From assembly GCA_023386635.1 (NCBI GenBank), contig JAEWJH010000039.1, forward strand, positions 24,957 to 88,956: 64,000 bases of DNA, written 5' to 3'. Made by a program: the position numbers and the translations under genes. The notes below the pieces were generated by a model, which searched no databases, was not told the DNA's origin, and saw only the letters and a program-made list of their open reading frames with translations. Below are positions 43,631-52,662 of the stretch, piece after piece. Numbering within the stretch: position 1 is the stretch's first letter; each line of letters opens with the position of its first letter. Source of the DNA: Pseudomonadota bacterium (GTDB lineage: Bacteria; Pseudomonadota; Alphaproteobacteria; Rhizobiales; Xanthobacteraceae).

Positions 43631-44935
43631 ATGGAAAATCCTGTTCTGCAAAGTCCTGTTCTTATCGCCGGCGGCGGGATCGGCGGGCTGGCGGCGGCGC
43701 TGACGCTGCACCAGATCGGCGTGCCCTGCGTGGTCTACGAGGCGGTGCGCGAGATGCGGCCGCTCGGCGTCGGTATCAACATGCAGCCCAATGCGGTGCG
43801 CGAACTCTACGATCTCGGCATCACCGCCGCCGATCTCGACCGGGTCGGCCTGCCGGCCAAGGAGTGGGCGCTGGTCGGGCTCAACGGCAACGACATCTAT
43901 TCCGAGCCGCGCGGCCTGCTGGCCGGCTACCACTGGCCGCAATACGCCGTGCATCGCGGCCGGTTTCACATGCTGCTGCACGACAAGGTGGTGGAGCGGC
44001 TCGGGCCGCAGGCGATGCAGCTAGGCCGCCGCGTCACCGGCTATCGCAAGACCGCAAACGGCGTCACTGCGCTGATCGATCATGCCGACGGCCGCAAATC
44101 GGAAGTCGCGGGCTCCCTGCTGATTGGCGCCGACGGGATCCATTCGGCGGTGCGCGCGCAGATGCATCCGGACCAGCCGCCGATCCATTGGGGCGGCGCG
44201 ATCATGTGGCGCGGCACCACCTGGGGCAAGCCGATCCGCGGCGGCGCATCGTTCGTCGGTCTCGGCACCCATCGCCACCGCATGGTGTTCTACCCGATCT
44301 CGCAGCCCGATCCGGCGACCGGCCTCTCGATGATCAACTGGATCGCCGAGGTGACCATGGACAACAGCGACGGCTGGAAGCAGAGCGGCTGGTTCCGCGA
44401 GGTGGCGATCGACGAGTTCGTGCATCACTTCGACAACTGGGTCTGGGACTGGCTCGACGTGCCGGCGCTGATCCGCGGTTCGGAGGGCGGGTTTGAAAAT
44501 CCGATGATCGACCGCGATCCGATCCCGACCTGGCAGGACGGCCCGGTGCTGCTGATCGGCGACGCGGCGCATGCGATGTATCCGACCGGCTCGAACGGCG
44601 GTAGCCAGGCGGTGGTCGATGCGCGCGTGCTCGGCGCATGCATGGTCGAGCATGGCGCGACACCGGAGGCGCTGGCGGCGTTCGACGCGAAACTGTGCGG
44701 GCCGATCTCCCAGGTGATCCTGCGCAACCGCGGCGCCGGGCCGTTCGGTCTGCTCAATCTCGTCGACGAGCGTTGCGGCGGCACGTTCGACAATATCGAT
44801 GATGTCATTCCACCGGACGAGCGCAACCAGTTCATGGCGGGCTACAAGGCCGCCGCCGGCTTCGCCATCGATCAGCTCAACAAGGCGCCGCCGACGATCG
44901 CGCCCGGCGCGCGGGTGGCGCAGCGGGCGATATAA
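43631..44935 (+). CDS. FAD-dependent monooxygenase (aromatic hydroxylase type)
   Basis: 434 residues from the ATG at 43631. Family motifs: LIAGGGIGGLAAALTLHQIG (dinucleotide-binding GxGxxG), the DG motif in LLIGADGIHSAVRAQM and the GD motif in LLIGDAAHAMYPTGSNGGSQAV. These match single-component flavin hydroxylases (p-hydroxybenzoate-hydroxylase group). The substrate is not predictable; a kynurenine- or salicylate-like substrate is possible. The nearest neighbours (cytidine-type deaminase, TusA-like) do not suggest a pathway. The gene is convergent to the deaminase. Confidence 0.9.
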   Translation: MENPVLQSPVLIAGGGIGGLAAALTLHQIGVPCVVYEAVREMRPLGVGINMQPNAVRELYDLGITAADLDRVGLPAKEWALVGLNGNDIYSEPRGLLAGYHWPQYAVHRGRFHMLLHDKVVERLGPQAMQLGRRVTGYRKTANGVTALIDHADGRKSEVAGSLLIGADGIHSAVRAQMHPDQPPIHWGGAIMWRGTTWGKPIRGGASFVGLGTHRHRMVFYPISQPDPATGLSMINWIAEVTMDNSDGWKQSGWFREVAIDEFVHHFDNWVWDWLDVPALIRGSEGGFENPMIDRDPIPTWQDGPVLLIGDAAHAMYPTGSNGGSQAVVDARVLGACMVEHGATPEALAAFDAKLCGPISQVILRNRGAGPFGLLNLVDERCGGTFDNIDDVIPPDERNQFMAGYKAAAGFAIDQLNKAPPTIAPGARVAQRAI

Positions 44936-44949
44936 TCGGCAGCAGGCTG

Positions 44950-45408
44950 TTACGCCTGCTGCACCTCCAGCCATTCGGTATAGAGGCCGCTCTCGCCGGC
45001 GAGCTTGAGCGGGCGCAGCGGCAGCGATTGCTGCTGCGGCGGCTTCGTCATCTGCTGATAGAGGGCGGTGGTGCCGAGACCGAACACCTGCCCGTCCTCG
45101 AGCGAGTAGCAGAAGAACCCGGAACTGACGCCGCACATATGCATGGCGGCGAGACACATCGGGCAGGGATGGCCGCTCGCATACATCACGCTGCCGTCGA
45201 GCCGCGGCGTGCCGAGCCGCTGGCTCGCCTGGCGGATGGCCTGTAGCTCGGCATGGCCGGTGGGATCGTTGGTCAGATGCATGTCGTTGACCGCGCGGGC
45301 GATCACCTCCCCATCGCGCACGATCACCGCCGCGAACGGGCGCCCGCCGTCGCGGATATTGGCGCGGGCGAGATTGACGGCTTCGAGCATGAAATCTTCG
45401 TCGGACAT
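44950..45408 (-). CDS. Nucleoside/guanine-type deaminase (CDA superfamily)
   Basis: 152 residues from the ATG at 45408. Zinc-deaminase signatures: TGHAELQAI (HAE) and GHPCPMCLAAM (PCxxC). The pattern AFAAVIVRDGEVIARAVNDM precedes them. The C-terminal GLGTTALYQQMTKPP segment is like guanine deaminase or TadA-like cytosine deaminases. The substrate is uncertain; a role in purine or pyrimidine salvage fits. Confidence 0.88.
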   Translation of the reverse strand: MSDEDFMLEAVNLARANIRDGGRPFAAVIVRDGEVIARAVNDMHLTNDPTGHAELQAIRQASQRLGTPRLDGSVMYASGHPCPMCLAAMHMCGVSSGFFCYSLEDGQVFGLGTTALYQQMTKPPQQQSLPLRPLKLAGESGLYTEWLEVQQA

Positions 45409-45457
45409 TCTCTGGCTCCTGCGATGGAAGGGATAGGTGCGGCGCATGCGCCGGCGG

Positions 45458-45712
45458 TCAGTGCCGCTTCTCGATCCGGAAGATGAACAGCGTGTCGCGC
45501 GTTTCGCGGCCGGCGAGGGTGTGGCCCGTCTGGTTGACGAAATGCGGCACGTCGATCGCGGCGAGCGGATCGGTGCATTCGAGCACGAGGATGCCGCCGA
45601 CCGGAACGTCGCGCAGCGCCTTCTTGGCGCGCAGCACGACGTGCGGGCAACGCACGCCGCGCAGATCGAGCCGGGTTTCGCTGTGAGCGCCCATGATGCC
45701 GCCGCTGGTCAT
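45458..45712 (-). CDS. TusA/SirA-type sulfur-carrier protein
   Basis: 84 residues; an internal ATG at 45694 is an alternative start, 78 residues. The defining motif LDLRGVRCPHVVLRAKKAL contains the conserved CP cysteine that carries persulfide sulfur in TusA-family proteins, followed by GGILVLECTDPLAAIDVPHFVNQTGH. TusA-like proteins shuttle sulfur to molybdenum cofactor enzymes, tRNA modification or, as YedF, to selenium metabolism. The formate dehydrogenase operon starts about 2 kb away on the other strand, and a separate DsrE-like gene (59560) lies at its end. Confidence 0.82.
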   Translation of the reverse strand: MTSGGIMGAHSETRLDLRGVRCPHVVLRAKKALRDVPVGGILVLECTDPLAAIDVPHFVNQTGHTLAGRETRDTLFIFRIEKRH

Positions 45713-45794
45713 GCGACATCAATGCCGGGCAACGAAAGGCTTGTCGAGCGTTCGATCGGTGGTGGAGCGCGGCAAAGCCGCGCCCCGCACGCCG

Positions 45795-46895
45795 TCAGGC
45801 CGTGACGGATTTCGCGGTGAGTGTGTATTTGACGCTGGCGGGATCGAGGCTGTCGAGCAGCAATCCCGCGTTTTCAGCCTGCGGATACATCAGGAAGCCG
45901 AGCTTCGGATGCTTCGCGCCGGGTAGCGCGACGTCATGGGCGAAATTGTACGCCAGCCAGTTGCCTTCCCACGAACCGAACAGCGCCTTGCGCGCCGCGA
46001 CCACCCTGGCGTCGTCGATCGCCAGATTGGCCGGCGGTTCTTCCAGCACCACCTTGCGCACGTCGGCCGGGTCGACCGGAATCCAGCCGAAGCCGGTGAG
46101 ATAGACCTCGGCGCGGCAGTGCTGTGCCTTGGTGACGTCGGCAGAGCCGGCGCCGAGACTCTTGTAGCCGAACTGCGAGGGCGCGACGCGCAGACCGTAA
46201 ACGTCGCGCGCCGGCAGACCGGCGGCGCGCGCGAGGCCGACATAGAGCGCGTTGAGATCGGCGCATTTGCCGCTCAGGTTTTTCGTTTTCAGCATCGCGA
46301 CGATGTCGCCGGTGCCGCAACCGCGCGTCGCGGCATTGCGGAAAGTGTTCTCGACGACCCATTCGTAGATCGCGCGCGCTTTCTCCACGTCGGTTTTTTT
46401 GCCGGCGACGATGCCGTCCGATGTTTCCTTGACGATGCCGTCGACCGGAATGAGCTCGGTGCCTTCGAGATAGAGTTTGCGATGCGAGTCGCTCAACGCC
46501 GCAGCCTGTCCCGGCTTGCCGAGATCGATGGCGCGGTCGCGCGTGGTGATGCGGCTCGTCACTTCGACGACGGGTTTGTCTTCGCCGTCTTTCCAAACCA
46601 CATGCAGCATCTCGGCGCCGTATTTCGGATCGCGCACGCGCGTCGCGGTGACGGCATTGGTGGTCCAGGTGCTGTCGCCGGAGCGGAACCAGTCGGCTTC
46701 GTTCACAGACGGAAGCGGAATCCAGGCCTGCGGCTGTCCGATCGCGTTGATGACATCGACGCGCGTGACCAGATCGAAGCTGCGCCACGCGCCGGGCTTC
46801 GGCGCGAACACCGGTTGCTGCGCAAAGCCGATGGCTGGCGCCAAGGCCGCGAGCGGCAGAGCGGCAGTGCCTTTCAAAAAGTTGCGACGATCCAT
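45795..46895 (-). CDS. Tat-exported transglutaminase-like protein
   Basis: 366 residues from the ATG at 46895 (GGAGGA upstream). N-terminal DRRNFLKGTAALPLAALAPA has the twin-arginine signal. The transglutaminase core is visible: the catalytic cysteine in SGKCADLNALYVGLARAAG, the histidine in QHCRAEVYLTGFGWIPVDPAD and the following Asp. Bacterial members are proteases or protein-crosslinking enzymes of unknown substrate. The start lies one base past the upstream TlpA stop, and the two form an operon. Confidence 0.87.
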   Translation of the reverse strand: MDRRNFLKGTAALPLAALAPAIGFAQQPVFAPKPGAWRSFDLVTRVDVINAIGQPQAWIPLPSVNEADWFRSGDSTWTTNAVTATRVRDPKYGAEMLHVVWKDGEDKPVVEVTSRITTRDRAIDLGKPGQAAALSDSHRKLYLEGTELIPVDGIVKETSDGIVAGKKTDVEKARAIYEWVVENTFRNAATRGCGTGDIVAMLKTKNLSGKCADLNALYVGLARAAGLPARDVYGLRVAPSQFGYKSLGAGSADVTKAQHCRAEVYLTGFGWIPVDPADVRKVVLEEPPANLAIDDARVVAARKALFGSWEGNWLAYNFAHDVALPGAKHPKLGFLMYPQAENAGLLLDSLDPASVKYTLTAKSVTA

Positions 46896-46896
46896 C

Positions 46897-47637
46897 TTAA
46901 TCCTCCCCCAATGATACGTGTTGTGCGGTTGATATGCATATGCCTGCGGCAGATGCCGGGTTGGCGTGCTCTGATTTCTTGATGGGCTGATAGAGTTTGT
47001 CGATGGAGGCGCGAATGTCGGCGCGCGCCCAATCGATCGCGTCTTCAACGATGAATCGCGGCGTGAGATTCGAATCGAGAACGATCGTCGTCGGCAGACT
47101 GATGACGTTCCACGCTTTCGTCACCGCGCGATCGCGATCGAGCAACACAGGAAACTGTGCGCCGAGCTTCGCGACAAAATTACGCACCCTCACGTCGACT
47201 TCAGCGACGTCGATCGCGACGACGGTGATGGGCAGGCCGCGCGACTCGTCTGTTAACTTTTGCAGCGAGGTGAATTCCTCGACGCACGGCGCGCACCACG
47301 TCGCGAAGAAGTGCAGCAGCACGACGCGACCGCGAAAGCTCTCCAGCGTGCGTTGTTCGCCACGAACATCGTCGAGCGTGAACGCGGTGCCCGTCGTTCC
47401 GGTCCACGGGCGAAGTTGCGCCGCGGGCGCAAGTTGCGATGATTCAGCCCCGTTTGCCGGGCATGCTTGCCAAATAGCGGCAATAAGCAGGAGCTTGATG
47501 AGGGAAATGAAAGCGCGCGGATTTATTGCGTTGCAATAAAAGCGGCCGGCGCTGCATTGCAGCAGCCCGGTGACAATCGTGCGAACGCTGTCAGAAGCGT
47601 CTGGGCCCCGGCACGCGGGAGCGGTGATTTGCACCAC
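46897..47637 (-). CDS. TlpA/ResA-like thiol-disulfide oxidoreductase
   Basis: Up to 246 residues; start uncertain because the N-terminal 50 residues have few typical cues. A hydrophobic anchor (FISLIKLLLIAAIWQACP) precedes a periplasmic thioredoxin fold with TGTAFTLDDVRGEQRTLESFRGRVVLLHFFATWCAPCVEEF, the redox WCAPC pair, and ISLPTTIVLDS with the cis-proline. Such proteins reduce disulfides in cytochrome c or copper protein maturation. The ribosome-binding site for the downstream transglutaminase gene is embedded at its 3' end. Transcription runs away from the fdn promoter region. Confidence 0.82.
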   Translation of the reverse strand: MVQITAPACRGPDASDSVRTIVTGLLQCSAGRFYCNAINPRAFISLIKLLLIAAIWQACPANGAESSQLAPAAQLRPWTGTTGTAFTLDDVRGEQRTLESFRGRVVLLHFFATWCAPCVEEFTSLQKLTDESRGLPITVVAIDVAEVDVRVRNFVAKLGAQFPVLLDRDRAVTKAWNVISLPTTIVLDSNLTPRFIVEDAIDWARADIRASIDKLYQPIKKSEHANPASAAGICISTAQHVSLGED

Positions 47638-47790
47638 GCGCGCATCGTCACCGTTTGCGACGACTCGTCAAGACACATCCGCGTCAGCGGATCACGACGC
47701 GCGGATTGCGTGTGCAATTTCCGCCCACTAACGCGCTGTTCTTAGACGATTGGACATGTCTCCCGGGGCGCACCTGAGGGGTGCAGTTCC

Positions 47791-47819
47791 TTGACACAAC
47801 TATAGGGTCCTCTTAGCCT
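47791..47819 (+). promoter_or_regulatory. Putative sigma-70-like promoter of the formate dehydrogenase operon
   Basis: TTGACA (47791-47796) and TAGCCT (47814-47819) are separated by 17 bases and lie about 63 bases before the fdnG start. The downstream leader contains the palindromic stretch GTCCCCCGTGGGGGGC. Assignment is by sequence match to the consensus only. Confidence 0.4.
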
Positions 47820-47882
47820 TTCATTGGACGAACTCTAAAGTTCGGACGTCCCCCGTGGGGGGCATGCTAAGGAACGCCCCAA

Positions 47883-50800
47883 ATGAATATGGAGCTCTCG
47901 CGGCGCTCATTTATGATCGGCGCCGGCGCGGGTTTGGCGGGGACGACAATCGGCGCGCTTGGATTTGGTGAAATCGAAGCCGCGCACGCCTTGTCGATCC
48001 GGCCGTTCAAGCTTGCGCAAACCAAGGAGGCACGCAGTTCGTGCCCGTACTGTGCCGTGTGTTGCGGCATGCTGGTCTACTCGGCGGAAAGCAAAGCCGA
48101 GAAAGGCAAGATGGAAGTCACCCACATCGAGGGTGACGTCGATAACCCGGTCAACCGCGGCACGCTCTGCCCGAAGGGCGCCGGCGCCATCGACTACGTC
48201 CGCGCCAAGACGCGCGTGAAGTATCCGATGTACCGCAAGCCCGGCACCGACAAGTTCGAGCGCGTGACCTGGGACTTCGCGATGGATCGCATCGCCAAGT
48301 TGATGAAGGAAGATCGCGACGCGAATTTCATCGAGAAGAACAGGGATGGTGTCACGGTCAATCGCTGGCCGACCATGGCGTTCCTGTCCGGCAGCTCCTG
48401 CACCAATGAGACTGGCTGGGTCACCTGGAAGGTGGCGCGCGGCCTGGGCATGCTGCAGATCGAGAACCAGGCGAGGATATGACACGGACCGACGGTGTCC
48501 AGTTTGGGCCCAACATTCGGTCGCGGTGCAATGACGAACAACTGGACGGACATCAAGAACGCTGATGTCGTCTGGATCATGGGTGGTAACGCCGCTGAGG
48601 CGCATCCGTGTGGCTTCAAGTGGGTCACCGAGGCGAAAGCCGAACGTGGCGCCAAGCTGATGGTGGTCGACCCGCGGTTCAACCGCTCGGCGGCCATGGC
48701 GGATCATTACGCGCCGATCCGGCCGGGAAGCGACATCGCCTTCCTGTCGGGCGTCGTGAATTATCTGCTGTCGAACGACAAGATCCAGAAGGAGTATGTG
48801 CGCAATTACACGAACGCGGCGTATGTCGTGAAGGAGGGCTTCGACTTCAACGAAGGCCTGTTCACCGGCTATGACGAGTCGAAGCGCTCATACGACCGCA
48901 GCTCGTGGGACTACGAGTTCGAAGCGAACGGCTTTGCCGTGCGCGACGAAACGCTGCAGCACCCGCGTTGCGTTTACCAGCTGATGAAGAAGCACTTCGC
49001 GACATACACGCCCGAAGTGGTCGAACGTATTTCCGGCACACCGAAGGACAAGTTCCTGAAGGTGGCGGAATGGGTGGCTTCGACCGCGACCGTTGATCGT
49101 TCGATGACGATCATGTACGCGCTCGGCTGGACCCAGCATTCGCACGGCGCCCAGAACATCCGGACTGCAGCGATGATCCAGTTGCTGTGCGGTAATATCG
49201 GCGTTCCGGGCGGCGGCATCAACGCTCTGCGCGGCCACTCCAACGTCCAGGGCATCACCGATATCGGTACGCTGACGGCGTCGTTGCCGGGTTATCTGGC
49301 GATGCCGGTGGACAGCGAGCCGACGCTGGAATCGCATCTGGGCAAGCGGGCGTTCAAGCCGCTGCAGCCGAACCAGACCAGCTACTGGCAGAACTACAGG
49401 AAGTTCTACGTCAGCTTCCTGAAGAGTCTGTACGGAGCCAAGGCGACTGCTGAAAACGAATTCGGTTATCAGTGGATGCCGAAGCTCGATATCGCTTACG
49501 ACGTGCTTCGCATGTTCGAGGTCATGCATCAGGGCAAGACGACTGGCCTTCTGTGCCAGGGCTTCAACCCGCTGATGTCGGTCGCGTACAAGGCCAAGAC
49601 CGTCGCCGCGCTGTCGAAGCTGAAGTTCCTCGTCAGCATGGATCCGATCGAAACGGATACTGCGCGGTTCTGGGAAAATCATGGCGAGTTCAACGATGTT
49701 GATACCGCCAAGATCCAGACCGAAGTGTTCATGCTTCCGGTCACGTCGTTCGTCGAAGAGGAAGGCAGCTTCACCAACTCCAGCCGAAATATCCAGTGGA
49801 AGTGGAAAGCGGCCGATCCTTATTACGAATCCAGGAAAGACATCGATATCCTGGCGGACCTGTTCCTTCGCATCCGCGGCCTTTACGAGAAGGACGGCGG
49901 CAAGGCCAAGGAGCCGATCCTGGCGATCGACTGGAGCTACAAGAATGCGCACGAGCCCAGCGCCGACGAGCTGCTCAAGGAGCTCAACGGCAAGGCTTTG
50001 GCGGATCTCAAGGATGCGGAAGGCAAGGTGACACGCGCCGCCGGCCAGCAACTCGCCAGTTTCGGCGAAATGCGGGACGACGGCACGACCGACGGTGTGC
50101 AGTGGATCTATACGGGAATCTACGGCCCCAACGGCAACCTGGCCCAACGTCGTGACAACAGCGACCCCTCCGGCATGAATGTTTACGGAAGCTGGGGTTT
50201 CTGCTGGCCGGCCAACCGCCGCATTCTCTACAACCGTGCATCCGCGGACCCGCAGGGCAAACCGTGGAGCGATGCCAAGAAGTATGTGTTCTGGGATGGG
50301 TCGAAGTGGACCGGCGCCGACGTGCCGGATTTCGTTCCGACCATCCCGCCGGAACGCAATGTCGGCCCCTTCATCATGAATCAGGAAGGCGTGTCCCGCC
50401 TGTTCGCGCGAGGCATGATGGCCGAAGGCCCGTTCCCGGTGCACTACGAGCCGTTCGAATCGCCCGTTCCGAATCCGCTGTATCCCAAGATCCGCGGCAA
50501 TCCGGTGGCGCGCGTGTTCAAGGGCGACATGGAAGTCTTTGGCGATGCCAAGAATTTCCCGATCGTCGCGACCACGTACCGGCTCACGGAGCACTTCCAC
50601 TACTGGACGAAGTCGGTCCACGCGAACGCGGTCACTCAGCCCGAGTTCTTCGTGGAGATTTCGGAACAGCTTGCGGCTGAAAAGGGCATCAAGCGTGGCC
50701 AGATGGTGCGTGTGTGGTCCAACCGCGGTGAGGTCAAAGGCAAGGCCGTCGTTACCAAGCGGCTCAAGCCTCTGAAGATCGATGGCAAAACCGTCCACAC

Positions 50801-50957
50801 GGTCGGTCTGCCGCTGAACTTCGGCTTCATCGGTGAAACCAAGAAAGCATCGCCGATCAACTCGCTGACGCCAGCGGTCGGTGACGCCAACGCGCAGACG
50901 CCTGAATTCAAGGCGTTCCTTGTCAATGTCGAGCCCATCGCCGGGCCGGTGGCGTAA
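47883..50957 (+). CDS. fdnG: Formate dehydrogenase, catalytic alpha subunit, selenocysteine-containing
   Basis: 1024 residues if the in-frame TGA at 48480-48482 is read as selenocysteine (U200). Oxidises formate at a molybdenum/bis-MGD centre. N-terminal twin-arginine signal (LSRRSFMIGAGAG), a [4Fe-4S] cluster (SCPYCAVCC), and downstream of the TGA the family segment HGPTVSSLGPTFGRGAMTNN. E. coli FdnG has U at position 196 in nearly the same context (NQARVUHGPTV), and here it is NQARIUHGPTV. Downstream cofactor-domain motifs include VVWIMGGNAAEAHP and WTQHSHGAQNIRTAAMIQLL. Exported by Tat to the periplasm with FdnH. Not a pseudogene: SelA, SelB, SelD and tRNA-Sec are all encoded nearby. Confidence 0.95.
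48480..48521 (+). promoter_or_regulatory. SECIS-like hairpin at the fdnG UGA
   Basis: The TGA at 48480-48482 is followed at once by a hairpin. Outer arms ACCGA (48488-48492) and TCGGT (48517-48521) pair, and an inner stem is formed by GTCC and GGGC around the loop AGTTT. A bacterial SECIS lies immediately 3' of UGA with a stem-loop binding SelB through a GU-rich apical loop; the size and position agree. The pairing is imperfect in the middle, so folding by computation is needed. Confidence 0.65.
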
Positions 50958-50972
50958 GAGGAGGGCAGCAGC

Positions 50973-51911
50973 ATGTTCAAACCTGTTCCCAATCCGACCA
51001 CGCAACCGGTCGCGCCGATGTTCGGCGACAAGGATCTGATCCGCCGGTCGGCCTCCAACATCACGCCTGCCGCGCAGCGGCAGACCGAGGTGGCGAAGCT
51101 GATCGACGTGTCGAAATGCATCGGCTGCAAGGCGTGTCAGGTGGCATGCCTTGAGTGGAACAATCTGGTCGAGGAAGTCGGCGTCAACGTGGGTGTCTAC
51201 GACAACCCGCACGATCTGACGCCGAATACCTGGACGCTGATGCGTTACACCGAATACGAGAACCCGGAATCCGGCAATCTGGAGTGGCTGATCCGCAAGG
51301 ATGGCTGCATGCATTGCGAGGACCCGGGCTGTCTCAAAGCCTGCCCCGCACCGGGCGCCATCGTGCAGTACTCGAACGGAATCGTCGATTTCGTTCACGA
51401 GAACTGCATCGGTTGCGGCTATTGCGTAAAGGGTTGTCCGTTCAACATCCCGCGCATCTCGAAGGTCGACAACAAGGCCTACAAGTGCTCGCTCTGCGTC
51501 GACCGCGTCGCGGTCGGCCAGGGTCCGGCGTGCCAGAAAGCCTGCCCGACGCAGGCGATCGTGTTCGGCACCAAGGACGAGATGAAGAAGTGGGCGGACT
51601 TCCGCATCAAGGATCTCAAGTCGCGCGGTTTCAAGAACGCGGGGCTTTACGATCCGCCGGGCGTCAGCGGCACGCACGTCATGTACGTGCTGCAGCACGC
51701 GGACAAGCCGCAAATCTACGCCAACCTTGCCAACAATCCTTCGATCAGTCCGGTCGTCGAGATCTGGAAGGGCGTGACGAAGTATGCGGGTCTGGCCGCG
51801 ATGGGCGCTTTCGTCGCCATCGGCTTCCTCCATCACATCATCGCCGGCCCGAACCGTGTGTCCGCCGAGGATGAGAAGAACGCCGAGAAACTGACGGAGG
51901 GCAAGGCATGA
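50973..51911 (+). CDS. fdnH: Formate dehydrogenase, iron-sulfur beta subunit
   Basis: 312 residues. Four [4Fe-4S] motifs are visible: CIGCKACQVAC, CMHCEDPGCLKACP, CIGCGYCVKGC and CSLCVDRVAVGQGPACQKACP. The C-terminus has a membrane anchor (LAAMGAFVAIGFLHHIIAG) followed by a short cytoplasmic tail, as in FdnH. It passes electrons from FdnG to the cytochrome b subunit. Fifteen bases separate it from fdnG and its last four bases overlap fdnI (ATGA). Confidence 0.95.
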   Translation: MFKPVPNPTTQPVAPMFGDKDLIRRSASNITPAAQRQTEVAKLIDVSKCIGCKACQVACLEWNNLVEEVGVNVGVYDNPHDLTPNTWTLMRYTEYENPESGNLEWLIRKDGCMHCEDPGCLKACPAPGAIVQYSNGIVDFVHENCIGCGYCVKGCPFNIPRISKVDNKAYKCSLCVDRVAVGQGPACQKACPTQAIVFGTKDEMKKWADFRIKDLKSRGFKNAGLYDPPGVSGTHVMYVLQHADKPQIYANLANNPSISPVVEIWKGVTKYAGLAAMGAFVAIGFLHHIIAGPNRVSAEDEKNAEKLTEGKA

Positions 51912-52585
51912 CGACCGCCTACGACGTCGAGCGGGGCGATCAGGTTCATCCCGGAAATCCAGTGACCGTCGACCGGTACACCACCGGCGCGCGGATCAAT
52001 CACTGGATCACCGCGACCTGCCTGATCCTGCTGGCCCTCTCCGGCCTCGCACTGTTCCACCCGAGCCTGTTCTTCCTGACCGGGCTGTTCGGCGACGGAC
52101 AGAACACGCGCGCGATCCATCCGTGGATCGGCGTGGTCCTGTTCTTCAGCTTCGCCGGACTGTTCATCCGATTCTGGAAGGCCAATCTCTGGCGGCGCGA
52201 GGACGGCACCTGGATGGCGCGTCTGCACGACGTGCTGACCGGGAACGAGGAGAAGTTGCCCGAGGTCGGCAAGTACAATGCCGGTCAGAAGGTGGTGTTC
52301 TGGTCGATGTCGATCCTGATCATCACGCTGATCGTCAGCGGCTTCGTGATCTGGGATCAGTACTTCTCCGAGTACTCCACCATTCCGCAGAAGCGCGTGG
52401 CCGTTCTGGTTCACGCGCTGGCGGCGGTCGCGATCATCTGCGTCTGGATCGTCCATGTTTATGCGGCGATCTGGGTGCGCGGCACCATCGGTGCCATGAC
52501 CCGCGGCAAAGTCACCGGCGGCTGGGCCTGGCGCCACCATCGCAAGTGGTTGCGCGAGCTGGTCGGCGGCAAGAAGCCAGGCTGA
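51908..52585 (+). CDS. fdnI: Formate dehydrogenase, cytochrome b556 gamma subunit
   Basis: 225 residues. Four membrane helices including INHWITATCLILLALSGLALF, WIGVVLFFSFAGLFIRFW, SILIITLIVSGFVIWD and LVHALAAVAIICVWIVHVYAAIW. Conserved histidines in the first and last helices (INHW; HAL; IVHVY) are the haem ligands. Transfers electrons to menaquinone/ubiquinone. Start overlaps fdnH by four bases; fdhE follows 77 bases later. Confidence 0.93.
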   Translation: MTTAYDVERGDQVHPGNPVTVDRYTTGARINHWITATCLILLALSGLALFHPSLFFLTGLFGDGQNTRAIHPWIGVVLFFSFAGLFIRFWKANLWRREDGTWMARLHDVLTGNEEKLPEVGKYNAGQKVVFWSMSILIITLIVSGFVIWDQYFSEYSTIPQKRVAVLVHALAAVAIICVWIVHVYAAIWVRGTIGAMTRGKVTGGWAWRHHRKWLRELVGGKKPG

Positions 52586-52662
52586 TTTCTGTCAATGACG
52601 CCGGCGCAGCTATGCGCCGGCGTCCCATCCCGACACGTGGCCCGTGCGGTTCGTGAGGACGA

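Noticed and set aside
47883..48482. Truncated formate dehydrogenase N-terminal fragment as a separate gene or pseudogene
   Set aside because: The break is a single in-frame TGA in exactly the selenocysteine context of E. coli FdnG, and the Sec machinery is encoded nearby.
48888..51836. Minus-strand frame of about 980 codons opposite fdnG and fdnH
   Set aside because: A shadow of the formate dehydrogenase genes; no start signal and no family similarity.
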